A stretch of DNA of 61,005 bases from Sulfobacillus benefaciens (GCA_003023695.1 PXYW01000021.1:1-61005); one strand, 5' to 3'. Positions 17,633-26,703 are shown, numbered from the stretch's first letter. Notes: a model not told the origin generated them from the sequence alone. Made by a program: numbers and translations.

Positions 17633-18949
17633 ATGTCATCGGTATTTTATCGCACCCCTAGCCGTAGCTATCCGACCATTAGCCATGGACATGGGGTATG
17701 GCTTTGGGATACCAGCGGCAAGCAATATTTAGACGGCAGCTCCGGCGCCTTGGTGGCTAATATCGGCCATGGACGCCAAGATATTGCAGAGGTCCTGGCT
17801 GACCAGTCACGCCGGATTGCATTCGCTCATACGATGCGTTTTACCTCAGAACCGCAGGAGGCGCTAGCCGCATTGCTGCGGAAAAAGCTTGGCACAGGTG
17901 ACTATCGTACTTACTTTGTTTCTGGAGGATCGGAGGCAACCGAAACTGCCATCAAAATGGCGCGTCAATACCATTTGGAGCAAGGACAACCTGAACGCCG
18001 TAAAATCGTCGGACGCTGGGCCAGCTACCACGGCAACACTCTGGGTGCATTAGCGGTAAGCGGCCACATTGCCCGCCGCCGTCCTTACGATCCTTTGTTG
18101 CCACCAGGATTTGGCCACATTGATGTACCTCGTGAGGATAACCCCGTGTGTGAGCAGGCTTTGACCAACGGGCAGCTTTGCCCTTGTCTAAATGCCGTCG
18201 ATGCCGTATTCCAACAAGAAGGTCCCCACACGATTGCCGCTGTGTTTATGGAGGTCGTCGGAGGTTCGGCGCTCTCGGGTTTTGTACCGCATCGAGGATA
18301 TTTGCCAGGACTACAAAGGTTATGCCGGGATTATGGCATTTTGCTAGTAGTCGATGAGGTCATGACAGGATGTGGTAGAACCGGTCAATGGTTCGCCTTT
18401 CACCACGAACAGCTATCACCGGATTTGGTCACAATGGCCAAGGGTTTGGCTGCAGGATATGCTCCATTAGGCGCGGTGGCCGCCCGCAACCATATTTGGG
18501 AAGCATTTCGACGCGGCAGTGGAGCCTTCGCCCATGGATTTACCTACGGCGGTAATCCTCTTAGTGCCGCGGTAGGTCACCGAGTACTGGAAATTATAGA
18601 ACAGGCACAGCTCGTGGAGCGTGCCAAACACCAAGGATCTGCTTTGCACTCCCTTTTGAATCGATTACAACAGCGGTTTGAGTTCATTCAGACTGTGCGT
18701 GGCCGCGGTCTCATGCAAGGTTTAGTGCTCGCGCCAACATCAGAATTGCCGCCTGGGGGTCGTGCTGCCCTGCTTGGCCAAATCGCGTTCGAGCAGGGTC
18801 TTATCATCTATCCTGGAAGTGGAGGTCAAGACAGCCCCGTTGGCGATCATATTTTAATTGCCCCGCCGTTTATTATTGACGATGAGGAACTGGAAGTGTT
18901 GGAGAAGAGATTAATTGTCAGTTTGGAGCGTCTTAGCTCGATGACCTGA
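17633..18949 (+). CDS. Class III aminotransferase, second copy
   Basis: 438 aa PLP-dependent enzyme, more divergent from GabT than the copy at 12428. It shows FVSGGSEATETAIKMARQYH, ASYHGNTLGALAVSGH, VFMEVVGGSALSGF in place of the usual E-P-I-x-G-x-G-G, LLVVDEVMTGCGRTG, and MAKGLAAGYAPLGAV with the PLP lysine. FTYGGNPLSAA and a C-terminal HILIAPPFIIDD segment complete it. This pattern matches the omega-amino-acid:pyruvate and related branches. It begins directly after subunit B with GGAGG about 9 nt upstream and is the last gene of the operon. The E-P-I to E-V-V change suggests a different amino acceptor or donor from the first copy. Confidence 0.9.
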   Translation: MSSVFYRTPSRSYPTISHGHGVWLWDTSGKQYLDGSSGALVANIGHGRQDIAEVLADQSRRIAFAHTMRFTSEPQEALAALLRKKLGTGDYRTYFVSGGSEATETAIKMARQYHLEQGQPERRKIVGRWASYHGNTLGALAVSGHIARRRPYDPLLPPGFGHIDVPREDNPVCEQALTNGQLCPCLNAVDAVFQQEGPHTIAAVFMEVVGGSALSGFVPHRGYLPGLQRLCRDYGILLVVDEVMTGCGRTGQWFAFHHEQLSPDLVTMAKGLAAGYAPLGAVAARNHIWEAFRRGSGAFAHGFTYGGNPLSAAVGHRVLEIIEQAQLVERAKHQGSALHSLLNRLQQRFEFIQTVRGRGLMQGLVLAPTSELPPGGRAALLGQIAFEQGLIIYPGSGGQDSPVGDHILIAPPFIIDDEELEVLEKRLIVSLERLSSMT

Positions 18950-19198
18950 TCCCAGACGGAGAAAAGGCACAATCTTTCAAAACCCGTTGCAGAGATAAAT
19001 GAATCATGTCACCGTTTAACAAACATTCGGGAAGCCTGCTTACACCAAACGGGCAACCCGATTGTTGTCATTGGAGAAAGCGTTACTGCCGACCGATCCT
19101 ATTTCCTCCGTGACAACGGCCAAAACCTCATCTGGCGATTCCATATCTCAGGTAGAGGTGCAGCAACGGCAGCAGATGCTTTTCTTCCGTGTGTATAA
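18950..19198 (+). other. Open frame without a start codon; possible gene remnant in a 450-bp gap
   Basis: The 451 bp between the aminotransferase stop and the MFS gene hold no complete gene. The reading frame of the aminotransferase stays open after its stop for another 82 codons, to TAA at 19196-19198. It reads a protein-like segment (NPIVVIGESVTADRSYFLRD, then LIWRFHISGRGAATAADAFL) but has no ATG and no ribosome site. It may be a relic of a deleted gene or chance. From 19199 to 19339 nothing is recognised. The Fur-box promoter follows at 19340. Confidence 0.25.
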
Positions 19199-19339
19199 CT
19201 TTGCGACTTTTTTGGCATTATGAACAATGATGCCCAAACCATTTTGACCTAAAACACGACCGTAACACGGCGCATCGGACAGTAAAAATGTAGCAATGGC
19301 CTAGGATCCACACGATATTTTTAGGTACCGTACAAAACC

Positions 19340-19370
19340 TATTGATAATGAGATTTATTATCAATATAAT
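19340..19370 (+). promoter_or_regulatory. SigA-type promoter overlapped by a Fur-box-like palindrome
   Basis: TTGATA (19342-19347), 17-bp spacer, TATAAT (19365-19370): a near-consensus housekeeping promoter 30 bp before the MFS start. Over it lies a perfect inverted repeat TATTGATAAT-GAGATTT-ATTATCAATA. Its core GATAATGAGATTTATTATC (19344-19362) matches the 19-bp Fur consensus GATAATGATAATCATTATC at 16 positions. A Fur-type repressor bound here would block the promoter when iron is plentiful. Confidence 0.75.
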
Positions 19371-19400
19371 AGGAGAAAACCCAGTTGCGGGAGGACTACC

Positions 19401-20672
19401 GTGAAAAGTCGGCCCCTAGTAATCGTCGCAGTAAGTTTTGGTATTTTCATCGGCACTTATGACATAGCAGCAATAGCGGTAGCTCTCCCCCGAATTTTGA
19501 AGGTATGGCATCCTGCCCCATTGGGTCTGACGCTTTTGACATCCTCGACTTTTGTAGGCATGATTGCTGGCAGTCTGGTTGCGGGACTCTTGGCGGATCA
19601 TTGGGGTCGGCGCGTAGTCCTATTATTAGATTTTGCCGCCTATGGGGTGGCGGGGGCTGTAAGCGCCTTATCGCCCGACTTGACATTTTTGACGATTAGC
19701 CGACTAATTGTCGGACTTGGTATCGGCGCCGATTATGCAGTGGTTTTCCCCTACCTCGTGGAATATTTGCAACCGGAACGGAGGGGTCGCATAATGGCGT
19801 GGGCATTATGGGCGGCAAATTTTGGGATGTTGGTTGCCTATGCATTGGGAGCTCTAACCCTCACTTCGCCCAACGGATGGCGCATTCCCTTGGCTATCGG
19901 TGCCTTGTTAGTTGTTCCCCTACTGTGGCTGCGCCGGTCGTTGCCGGAATCGACTCTATGGAAAAGCCATCGAATGTCTTCATTACGCCAAACTTTCACT
20001 AGCTTCCGCTCTCGCCGCTTATGGCGCCCCCTGTTGTGGAGTTCGATAATTTGGTTAAGTTATCAGGTCAGCGACCAAGGGCTTTCGCTGTTTTTACCCT
20101 TGATGCTAGTCACCATGTTTAACTCCACAGTGGCCACTGCCGCTTGGCATAGTGTGTTGGTAAAGGCCATCACGATTCCGGCTGCACTTCTTACCGTGAT
20201 TACCATCGAAAGATGGGGCCGACGCCCGTTGCAAATATTAGGTTTTTGGGGACGGGGCATATCTTTGGTCCTGCTAGGATTCATACTGTGGCTTCCTTCG
20301 TCTTCCGCTCTATCTATGAGCCAGAATTCCTGGGTCGCATGGAGTCTTTTAGCTATAGCTTACGCTGCTGGCGCCTGGGGACCTGATAAGACCACAGTGA
20401 TCACCGCTGCAGAGCAAGCATCCACCGAGGTCCGAGCCAGTACTCAAGCTGTGTCTGAGGCCAGTGGACGCTTTGGCGGACTCATTGGCGTTGTCGGCTA
20501 TAGTCTCCTGGCGTCATGGTATGGTGCCGCCGCGGGGTTAATGTTTTTCGGCATTATGGCCGTGGTCGGAGCCATAATCAGTCAGGTGACGTTGCCAGAA
20601 ACACGAGGCCGCAAGCCAATGTCGTTTACCGATAGCATGCGGTCGCCGATACCATCAGAGGAACATCCTTAG
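19401..20672 (+). CDS. MFS transporter, sugar/metabolite:proton symporter type, Fur-box controlled
   Basis: 423 aa with 12 predicted helices. The MFS signature GLLADHWGRRVVLL lies between helices 2 and 3, ISRLIVGLGIGADYAVVFPYLVEYLQPERRGR in the helix 4-5 region, and ITIERWGRRPLQILG as the second-half counterpart. These place it near the sugar porter/metabolite-proton symporter branch. The start GTG at 19401 has GGGAGG 6 nt upstream. It is monocistronic. The Fur-box promoter suggests induction by iron limitation, so an iron chelator such as a citrate- or siderophore-like compound is a candidate substrate. That last step is inference from the promoter. Confidence 0.87.
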   Translation: MKSRPLVIVAVSFGIFIGTYDIAAIAVALPRILKVWHPAPLGLTLLTSSTFVGMIAGSLVAGLLADHWGRRVVLLLDFAAYGVAGAVSALSPDLTFLTISRLIVGLGIGADYAVVFPYLVEYLQPERRGRIMAWALWAANFGMLVAYALGALTLTSPNGWRIPLAIGALLVVPLLWLRRSLPESTLWKSHRMSSLRQTFTSFRSRRLWRPLLWSSIIWLSYQVSDQGLSLFLPLMLVTMFNSTVATAAWHSVLVKAITIPAALLTVITIERWGRRPLQILGFWGRGISLVLLGFILWLPSSSALSMSQNSWVAWSLLAIAYAAGAWGPDKTTVITAAEQASTEVRASTQAVSEASGRFGGLIGVVGYSLLASWYGAAAGLMFFGIMAVVGAIISQVTLPETRGRKPMSFTDSMRSPIPSEEHP

Positions 20673-20728
20673 GTCGTAAACAAAAGTTTCGGATTTTCCC
20701 CTACCCGGCGACCTAGGGAGTATGGCCG

Positions 20729-21304
20729 CTATTTGCTACGAAGACCAGCCGGTGTTTGATAGGAGACTCCGTGGATTCCCACCCCGTATTGATACACCAT
20801 AGTGCCCCCCAAAGCGGCAGTCATCGTAATCATTACCACCGCAGCAACCAAAAACAGCAACGACAAGCCCGTCATTCTGCCCCTACCGGTTCCCGCAAAT
20901 GACCATCCGGACCCTGTCTTACCACTGCGGGGATAACGAGCCAAAAGACGTGTTCCCAAGGCTATAATGGTGAAAAACCCGGTGATGACCGCATAAGCCT
21001 GATGCCGACTCAGCAATGCTGACGTTTGTGGAGTCCAATGCACAAATTGCTCGGAAATCACCCCGGCTGCGGCAGCCACAATGCCAGCAATCAAGCCCAA
21101 CACCAAAAGCCAGAAACTGGCACGGTCAAAGAACCTGTCCGAAACATGCCACACCAATGACAAAATGGCAGAAAGCAAACTCAAATACAGCAACACGATT
21201 GGAAAGTGTACCAACATGGGATGGATGGTTGGAGGAAAAACGTGAATCCCGATCCGTATCCAAAGGCCTAAAAACCCGGCCCAGATAGACTTTATCAAAC
21301 CCAT
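20729..21304 (-). CDS. DUF2231-family membrane protein
   Basis: 191 aa with four to five predicted helices. It has the family hallmarks HPMLVHFPIVLLYLSLLSAI near residue 28, a central EQFVHW, and a C-terminal GGTMVYQYGVGI. DUF2231 proteins are predicted inner-membrane proteins, often near redox or haem-related genes. The function is unknown. It is transcribed convergently with the Fur-box MFS gene. Confidence 0.85.
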   Translation of the reverse strand: MGLIKSIWAGFLGLWIRIGIHVFPPTIHPMLVHFPIVLLYLSLLSAILSLVWHVSDRFFDRASFWLLVLGLIAGIVAAAAGVISEQFVHWTPQTSALLSRHQAYAVITGFFTIIALGTRLLARYPRSGKTGSGWSFAGTGRGRMTGLSLLFLVAAVVMITMTAALGGTMVYQYGVGIHGVSYQTPAGLRSK

Positions 21305-21601
21305 ACTTTACATGTCCCCTGATTTAGATATTTTTCTGCGCTGCCGTTACCCAAGAATTTTCCCGTCCAGTAGACCGTTATACGCCGACAACTTGCGGAG
21401 TGCAGATCTTTTCCGCGTGTGACCCCTCAATGCGGGCATGGCCGCTCTTTTCGTATCATACGCTATTAATCGGACACACACATTAAAGAACCATTAAGAA
21501 ATTCCCTATGACAACAATATCAATAGTGGTGAATTCACGGGAGTTATGCCATGATAAAATTCATCATCTAGAAAATATGATGTGAACTTGAGGGACGATT
21601 T
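21305..21601. other. Intergenic region of 297 bp
   Basis: AT-rich divergent promoter region between the DUF2231 gene and the next MFS gene. I see no gene, no RNA and no clear operator. A short repeated CAT/GATGA pattern around 21550-21585 (GATAAAATTCATCATC then ATATGATG) may hold the promoter of the MFS gene. Confidence 0.4.
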
Positions 21602-22783
21602 GTGAAACCGGTAACCCGCTTATTTCTTATCTCTACTTTGTGGACATTGTCATCTTATATGGCTTCTAATTTCATCGGGGCATGGTTTTGGGACATCGGC
21701 ACCGGACTTGTTCCGATAATAGTATTTTACTCCATTCTTTTCATTGTGATGGTCATAAGTTTCGGCATGGCTTCCGTCATAAGGGGACGCATCAGAAGTC
21801 TGACATTAATGACCTTAGGCATCTTGTTCAATATCGGCTATCTGGGATTATTGTTGGCGCTTAAGACAGAGGCCCGACAATATTACGCCATGTTGGCTGT
21901 GATAGAAGGACTGTCGTCCAGTTTTTATTGGCTAGCGTTGTTCGTTTTAGCGTCGACCTGGGTGGAAAATCGGCAGGCGGACTGGTACAACGGTTGGACC
22001 GGAACTTTGGAAGCCGTCTTAGGATTAATCATTCCGCCACTAAGTGGCTGGATAATTGCCAGTCTGCCCGGAATTTCGGGGTATCGCACGGTATTTGCTT
22101 TAGCATTTTTGAGTCTGGTGGGATGTTTACTTTTAGTGTCGTTTGGCAACCGTCCCCAAGCCCTTCCGGCACCGCGACACCACCGCGAGCCGCTCCCAGC
22201 CATCCCTGGGTGGCGACGCCTCCTATGGAGTTTTTGGGCGCTTGGCATGCGCGATGGCATATACTTTTTTGTCCCTGGGCTCGTGCTGTATATTGTCACA
22301 CACAGCACTGTGCTTCTCGGCTTTTTTGTTGCCATGCAAGCGGCCATTGAAGGTGTGATATTTTGGCTGCTGGCCCGTTGGTCATCGAAAATATCACGCC
22401 GTACCAGTCTCCGTATGGCCACACTAATATCGATTTTGGCGTTTTTCATACTGCGTCGCCCGCTTAATGCGGCGACTTTGTTCAGTTTGGGGGCCATGAT
22501 AGCACTCGCCTATCCTTCCTATAAAGTCGCGTTAGAGTCCTCGGCATTGACAGCTATCAACCGTTATAGCGCACATGAAGGCGACCGCATCCAATTGACC
22601 GGCGTCAAAGAAGTCTGGATTAACAGCGGCCGCCTTTTGAGCCTGCTGATATTACTAGCCGTTATCGGACTCATACCGCATTTTCAGATAGATAATTTTC
22701 GTTGGATTTTGGGATTTTGGGCCATTCTTCCGGTGATGATTCTCATAACCTACCAATATGTCGATCACGAAGTAGGTTCCTAA
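21602..22783 (+). CDS. MFS-type transporter, unknown substrate
   Basis: 393 aa with 11-12 helices. Compared with the other MFS genes here, the D-x-x-G-R-R loop is weak (SVIRGRIRSLTLM). It is close to the group of small MFS proteins with FWDIGTGLVPIIVFYSILFIVMVISFG in the first helices. The start GTG at 21602 has GAGGGA 6 nt upstream. It stops 83 bp before arsR and could be read into that operon, but arsR has its own leader. The substrate is unknown. Confidence 0.8.
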   Translation: MKPVTRLFLISTLWTLSSYMASNFIGAWFWDIGTGLVPIIVFYSILFIVMVISFGMASVIRGRIRSLTLMTLGILFNIGYLGLLLALKTEARQYYAMLAVIEGLSSSFYWLALFVLASTWVENRQADWYNGWTGTLEAVLGLIIPPLSGWIIASLPGISGYRTVFALAFLSLVGCLLLVSFGNRPQALPAPRHHREPLPAIPGWRRLLWSFWALGMRDGIYFFVPGLVLYIVTHSTVLLGFFVAMQAAIEGVIFWLLARWSSKISRRTSLRMATLISILAFFILRRPLNAATLFSLGAMIALAYPSYKVALESSALTAINRYSAHEGDRIQLTGVKEVWINSGRLLSLLILLAVIGLIPHFQIDNFRWILGFWAILPVMILITYQYVDHEVGS

Positions 22784-22866
22784 TCTCTTTTGCTGCCAAC
22801 TTTCCTCGTCTCACAAGTGATGTCATAATAGGGACAACATGAATGATCCAAAGGAGACATTGCCGA

Positions 22867-23205
22867 ATGCAACCGTCGTTTGACACCTGGACCGAAATCT
22901 TTAAAGCCCTTGGCGATAAAACACGACTTCATATCCTCGCACTATTGCGACATGATGAGTTTTGCGTGTGCGAGCTGGTCTCTGTATTTAACATGAGCCA
23001 GCCTGCAGTATCTCAACACCTTCGCAAATTGAAAGTTGCAGGATTGGTCTCCGAACGGCGTACCGCCCAATGGGTCTTCTATTCGTTGTCTCCCACGTTA
23101 CCCGACCCTATTCGCATCGTAATCCAAGAGTTGCCGGACGTGGCCGAGGAGATTACGACCCTGAAAAATCAGGGTTTGCGTGTACAGTGTCGCCCGTCAC
23201 TTTAA
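22867..23205 (+). CDS. arsR: ArsR-family metalloregulatory repressor
   Basis: 112 aa winged-helix repressor. The helix-turn-helix (VSVFNMSQPAVSQHLRKLKVAGLV) follows a C-x-C pair, Cys33 and Cys35 in EFCVCELV, equivalent to the As(III)-binding cysteines at the start of helix 3 in enterobacterial ArsR. ATG 22867 is chosen because AAAGGAGA lies upstream of it. The in-frame ATG at 22843 precedes that site. It stops 19 bp before the preferred arsB start, so repressor and pump are co-expressed and arsenite would relieve repression. Confidence 0.92.
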   Translation: MQPSFDTWTEIFKALGDKTRLHILALLRHDEFCVCELVSVFNMSQPAVSQHLRKLKVAGLVSERRTAQWVFYSLSPTLPDPIRIVIQELPDVAEEITTLKNQGLRVQCRPSL

Positions 23206-23224
23206 ATCCTGGAGACCGATCCCT

Positions 23225-24523
23225 TTGTACTGGCACTTAGTTCTCTCCATCATTTTATTTACATCGGTATTATGGCTTATCATATGGCAGCCTTATAAGT
23301 TGTCTATCGGGTGGATTGCTGCCATCGGCGGTGGACTTGCCGTGATCTTGGGCTTAGTCTCCCTAGCCAATGTTCTCCAGGTGGTTTCTTTAGTCTGGGA
23401 TGCTACCCTGACTTTTATTGCTCTCATTATCATCTCTCTGATATTGGACGAGTTAGGCTTCTTTGAGTGGGCCGCGCTACATATTATCCAATACTCCAAA
23501 GGCCAAGGACGACGGTTATTTGTTCTTATCGTGGTGCTTGGCGCCGCAGTCTCCATGTTTTTTGCCAACGATGGCGCGGCCTTAATTCTTACGCCAATCG
23601 TCTATCAACAGACTAAGGCGTTGAAGTTGCATCCGAACGCCACCTTAGCATTAATTATGGCTTGCGGATTTATTGCCGACACCACATCCGTTCCGTTAGT
23701 AATCTCGAATCTAGTGAACATCCTATCTGCAGATTTCTTTCACTTGGCATTTGCTTCCTATGCATTACGCATGGTTCCTGTTGATCTTGTCGCATTCGCA
23801 TCGAGCTTGTTAATGTTGTTCATTGTCTACCGCAAGAGTCTCCCCAAGACATTTACCAGTGTCGGTTTACCCAATCCTTCCGAAGTCATTGGTGACCCTC
23901 TCCTTTTTAGCCGAGCCTGGTGGATTTTGGGGCTGCTGTTTCTGGGATATTTTCTCAGTCAGGCCATTCATTGGCCGGTTTCTGTTTTTGCAGGTACTGG
24001 AGCAATAGCCCTATTGGCAGCAAGTCGTCAAAGCCCGGCAATTCATACCCGGCGCATTTTGTTAGAAGCACCATGGCGTATTGTGATCTTTTCTATTGGG
24101 ATGTACATCGTCGTTTTTTCCTTAAGAAACGTTGGCCTTACCCAACTCTTGAGCAACATGCTGACTGTTATTGCCCATTATGGTTCAGGAGCGACAATAA
24201 TAGGAACGGGCATGGTGGCTGCCATACTATCCAGTGTGATGAATAACCTGCCTTCAGTGATGGTTGGAGCCATCGCCATTCGGGATGCCGGTATTCCCTC
24301 GCTTCATTCTGTAATGGCATATGCTAATATTGTAGGGTGTGATCTGGGTACCAAGATTACCCCTATTGGATCATTAGCGACCCTGTTGTGGCTGCATGTC
24401 TTAGACCGCCGGGGAATGCACATTAGCTGGCAATATTACGTCAAAGTTGGCATTGTGCTCACGATACCGGTGTTATTGGCCACCTTACTCGCCTTATGGG
24501 GGTGGAGTGAGGTTTTAGTATAA
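23225..24523 (+). CDS. arsB: Arsenite efflux permease ArsB
   Basis: About 432 aa with around 11-12 helices, the ArsB/NhaD superfamily. MFFANDGAALILTPIVYQQ is the family signature, followed by CGFIADTTSVPLVISNLVNILSA. The second half has VMNNLPSVMVGAIA and CDLGTKITPIGSLATLLW. It extrudes arsenite (and antimonite) with the proton gradient. TTG 23225 has GGAGA 9 nt upstream. An in-frame GTG at 23180, inside arsR, is possible with a weaker site and would add 15 residues. No ArsC or ArsA is present in the window. Confidence 0.92.
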   Translation: MYWHLVLSIILFTSVLWLIIWQPYKLSIGWIAAIGGGLAVILGLVSLANVLQVVSLVWDATLTFIALIIISLILDELGFFEWAALHIIQYSKGQGRRLFVLIVVLGAAVSMFFANDGAALILTPIVYQQTKALKLHPNATLALIMACGFIADTTSVPLVISNLVNILSADFFHLAFASYALRMVPVDLVAFASSLLMLFIVYRKSLPKTFTSVGLPNPSEVIGDPLLFSRAWWILGLLFLGYFLSQAIHWPVSVFAGTGAIALLAASRQSPAIHTRRILLEAPWRIVIFSIGMYIVVFSLRNVGLTQLLSNMLTVIAHYGSGATIIGTGMVAAILSSVMNNLPSVMVGAIAIRDAGIPSLHSVMAYANIVGCDLGTKITPIGSLATLLWLHVLDRRGMHISWQYYVKVGIVLTIPVLLATLLALWGWSEVLV

Positions 24524-24579
24524 CACTGCTCCCAGTAAAACACGGAAAAGAGTACTTTTAAGCACAGCCTTCCCGGTTG

Positions 24580-24612
24580 AAGCCTTCCCCTTTAGGGGGA
24601 TAGAATGGACTG
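24580..24612 (+). other. GC hairpin resembling an IS200/IS605 (TnpB) end
   Basis: The 160 bp between arsB and the next gene contains GAAGCCTTCCCC-TTTA-GGGGGATAGAATGG, with CCCC/GGGG paired around a TTTA loop. This layout is like the conserved hairpin at the right end and guide-RNA scaffold of IS605-type elements. No tnpA or tnpB is nearby. It may be a scar or merely a terminator for arsB. Confidence 0.3.
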
Positions 24613-24683
24613 GGGAGGGGTAACATCTTCCAAATTCGCCCGCAACGGGCGTGGATGAAACACCAAAGTGAGGCGATTCGTCA

Positions 24684-25916
24684 GTGAAGGATCTATCGGT
24701 TTGTCGACAACAATTCCCTAGTCTCTACAGAATGACAGAAAACGGCGAACCGCTGATATATCTAGATGGTCCGGGCGGGAGTCAGGTTCCCTATAGTGTC
24801 ATTGGCGCCATTTCCGAGTATTATACCCGCCACAACGCCAATACCCATGGGCAATTTGTCACCAGTCAGGAATCTGACCAGATAATTGCCCAGGCGCGTT
24901 CCGATGTCAAAGCCTTTTTGGGTTCCGGTGCTGACGGCTCTATTTCGTTTGGGCAAAATATGACGACCCTGAATTTCCTATTGAGTCAGGCCATCGGGGC
25001 GACATTGCAACCGGGCGACGAAATCATTGTCACCGACTTAGATCACGATTCTAATGTGGCTCCCTGGATCGCCTTAGAAAACCGAGGGATCATCATTCGG
25101 CGTGTTCCGGTCACAGTGGCAGGCACCCTGAATCTTGATGAGTTTGAACACCTATTTTCTAACCGAACTCGTTTGGTTGCCGTTGGTTGGGCTTCAAACG
25201 CGGTGGGTACCGTCAATCCTTTGGACACCATTCGCCAATGGACTAAGGATGTCGGCAGTTTGTTCTTGGTTGATGCCGTCCACTGGGCGCCTCATGGCCC
25301 AATAGATGTGTCACGGTTGCAGCCAGATTTTCTCCTGTGTTCAGCCTATAAGTTTTTTGGCCCCCATATTGGCATTTTATATAGCGCTCCGGGACGGCTA
25401 GATGCCCTTCCCACGCTGCGGGTGCGTCCCCAGGTGCCTGTTGCGCCGGAGAAAATCGAGACCGGCACGCTTAATCACGCTGCGCTTGCAGGTGTTAGCG
25501 CGGCCATACGGTTTATTGCATCGCTGACCGATGATCCAACGGGTGACTTGCGCGAACAGATTCATGGCGCCATGCAAAATATTTACGGGTATGAACACAA
25601 GTTGGCAAAACGACTTTACGATGGCCTCCGAGCAATCCCGGAAATCACGATTTATGGGCCACCAGTCAACCAAGCCGACAGAGCCCCAACCATATCGTTC
25701 ACCGTACATGGGCAATCGTCTGAACAGGTGGCGCGGAAATTGGGCCAACGAGGGGTTCTCGTATGGGATGGCGATTTCTACGCCATGACCTTGGTCGATC
25801 AACTAGGAATTCGGGATCAAGGAGGACTGGTGCGGTTAGGATTAGCGCCGTATAATACCGCTGAAGAAATAGAGCGCACGATTAATGTTGTTACCGAGGT
25901 GGCCCATGGCGCGTGA
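24684..25916 (+). CDS. Class V aminotransferase / cysteine desulfurase-like protein
   Basis: 410 aa PLP enzyme of the CsdA/VC1184 type. It opens YLDGPGGSQVPYSVIGAISEYY, with HGQFVTSQESD and FGQNMTTLNFLLSQAIG. VTDLDHDSNVAPW carries the His that stacks on PLP, VDAVHWAPHGPIDVS the Asp and His, and LLCSAYKFFGPHIGILY the Schiff-base lysine. The C-terminal part lacks an obvious Cys-bearing loop, so cysteine desulfurase activity is uncertain and other class V lyase or transaminase roles are possible. The start GTG has a GAGGCG site upstream. The SDR gene downstream overlaps it by 11 nt, so the two act together. Confidence 0.85.
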   Translation: MKDLSVCRQQFPSLYRMTENGEPLIYLDGPGGSQVPYSVIGAISEYYTRHNANTHGQFVTSQESDQIIAQARSDVKAFLGSGADGSISFGQNMTTLNFLLSQAIGATLQPGDEIIVTDLDHDSNVAPWIALENRGIIIRRVPVTVAGTLNLDEFEHLFSNRTRLVAVGWASNAVGTVNPLDTIRQWTKDVGSLFLVDAVHWAPHGPIDVSRLQPDFLLCSAYKFFGPHIGILYSAPGRLDALPTLRVRPQVPVAPEKIETGTLNHAALAGVSAAIRFIASLTDDPTGDLREQIHGAMQNIYGYEHKLAKRLYDGLRAIPEITIYGPPVNQADRAPTISFTVHGQSSEQVARKLGQRGVLVWDGDFYAMTLVDQLGIRDQGGLVRLGLAPYNTAEEIERTINVVTEVAHGA

Positions 25917-26703
25917 CAACCCTCCTCCATTAGCGCTGATTACTGGCGGAACCTCAGGGATTGGTTACGCCATAGCGGAAAAATTTGCCCAAATAGGCTA
26001 CGAACTGATTATTACCGGCCGCGACCAAGAGCGCGGCCAGGCTAAAGCCCACTTCCTCACAAGCACTTTTGATATTCATTGTGAATTTGTCGCGTTATCC
26101 AACACCGACTGGACCCGCTACGACACATTTATTCCTCTGGTGCGAAGCCGCCCGCTCAAAGTTGTCGTGGCGTCCGCGGCTATCGGATTGCAGGCCCATT
26201 TGATTGATACTCCTCGTGAAGAGTTTGATAAACTGGTGCAGACGAATGTGGTGGCTCCGCTTTATTTGGTGCAAACTCTGGCCTCGCATTTTCATGCTCC
26301 TGCAAGCGTCATTCTCGTTTCCTCTGATGCGAGCATCGAAGGAGAGCAAGAACTGGGGGCGTATTCCGTGACCAAATCAGCCCTGAATATGATGGGACGG
26401 ATGCTGGCTTTGGACCTAGCCCCCAAAGGCATCCGGGTTAATGTGGTGTGCCCTGGAGACACCTTGCCTGGGATGCGTTATTTGCTGCGTCCTGGAGAAG
26501 TTGAAAGGTCGCCCGATGATCATCTTACTTGGCCTGTTCCTCCGCGGGGCCGACTTGGCAAGGCCGCCGACACGGCCGAATTGGTAGCATTTTTGGTATC
26601 AGATAGGGCTGATTTTATTGTAGGCTCTGTAATGTTGGTTGATGGCGGTTCACGCGCCGGAAGGCCGGATCCTCGGGCAAAAGTCCAAACCTTGCAAAAT
26701 TAA
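25906..26703 (+). CDS. Short-chain dehydrogenase/reductase, overlapping the class V enzyme
   Basis: 265 aa SDR. TGGTSGIG at residues 13-20 binds the cofactor. The catalytic Ser is in ILVSSDASIEG, and YSVTK holds the catalytic Tyr and Lys. GSVMLVDGGS is near the C-terminus. ATG 25906 is preferred (GAGGT 5 nt before) and overlaps the previous gene by 11 nt. An ATG at 25885 is also in frame. The usual N-A-G is AAIG here. Co-translation with the class V enzyme suggests a two-step pathway in which the SDR reduces the ketone or aldehyde product. The substrates are unknown. Confidence 0.87.
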   Translation: MARDNPPPLALITGGTSGIGYAIAEKFAQIGYELIITGRDQERGQAKAHFLTSTFDIHCEFVALSNTDWTRYDTFIPLVRSRPLKVVVASAAIGLQAHLIDTPREEFDKLVQTNVVAPLYLVQTLASHFHAPASVILVSSDASIEGEQELGAYSVTKSALNMMGRMLALDLAPKGIRVNVVCPGDTLPGMRYLLRPGEVERSPDDHLTWPVPPRGRLGKAADTAELVAFLVSDRADFIVGSVMLVDGGSRAGRPDPRAKVQTLQN

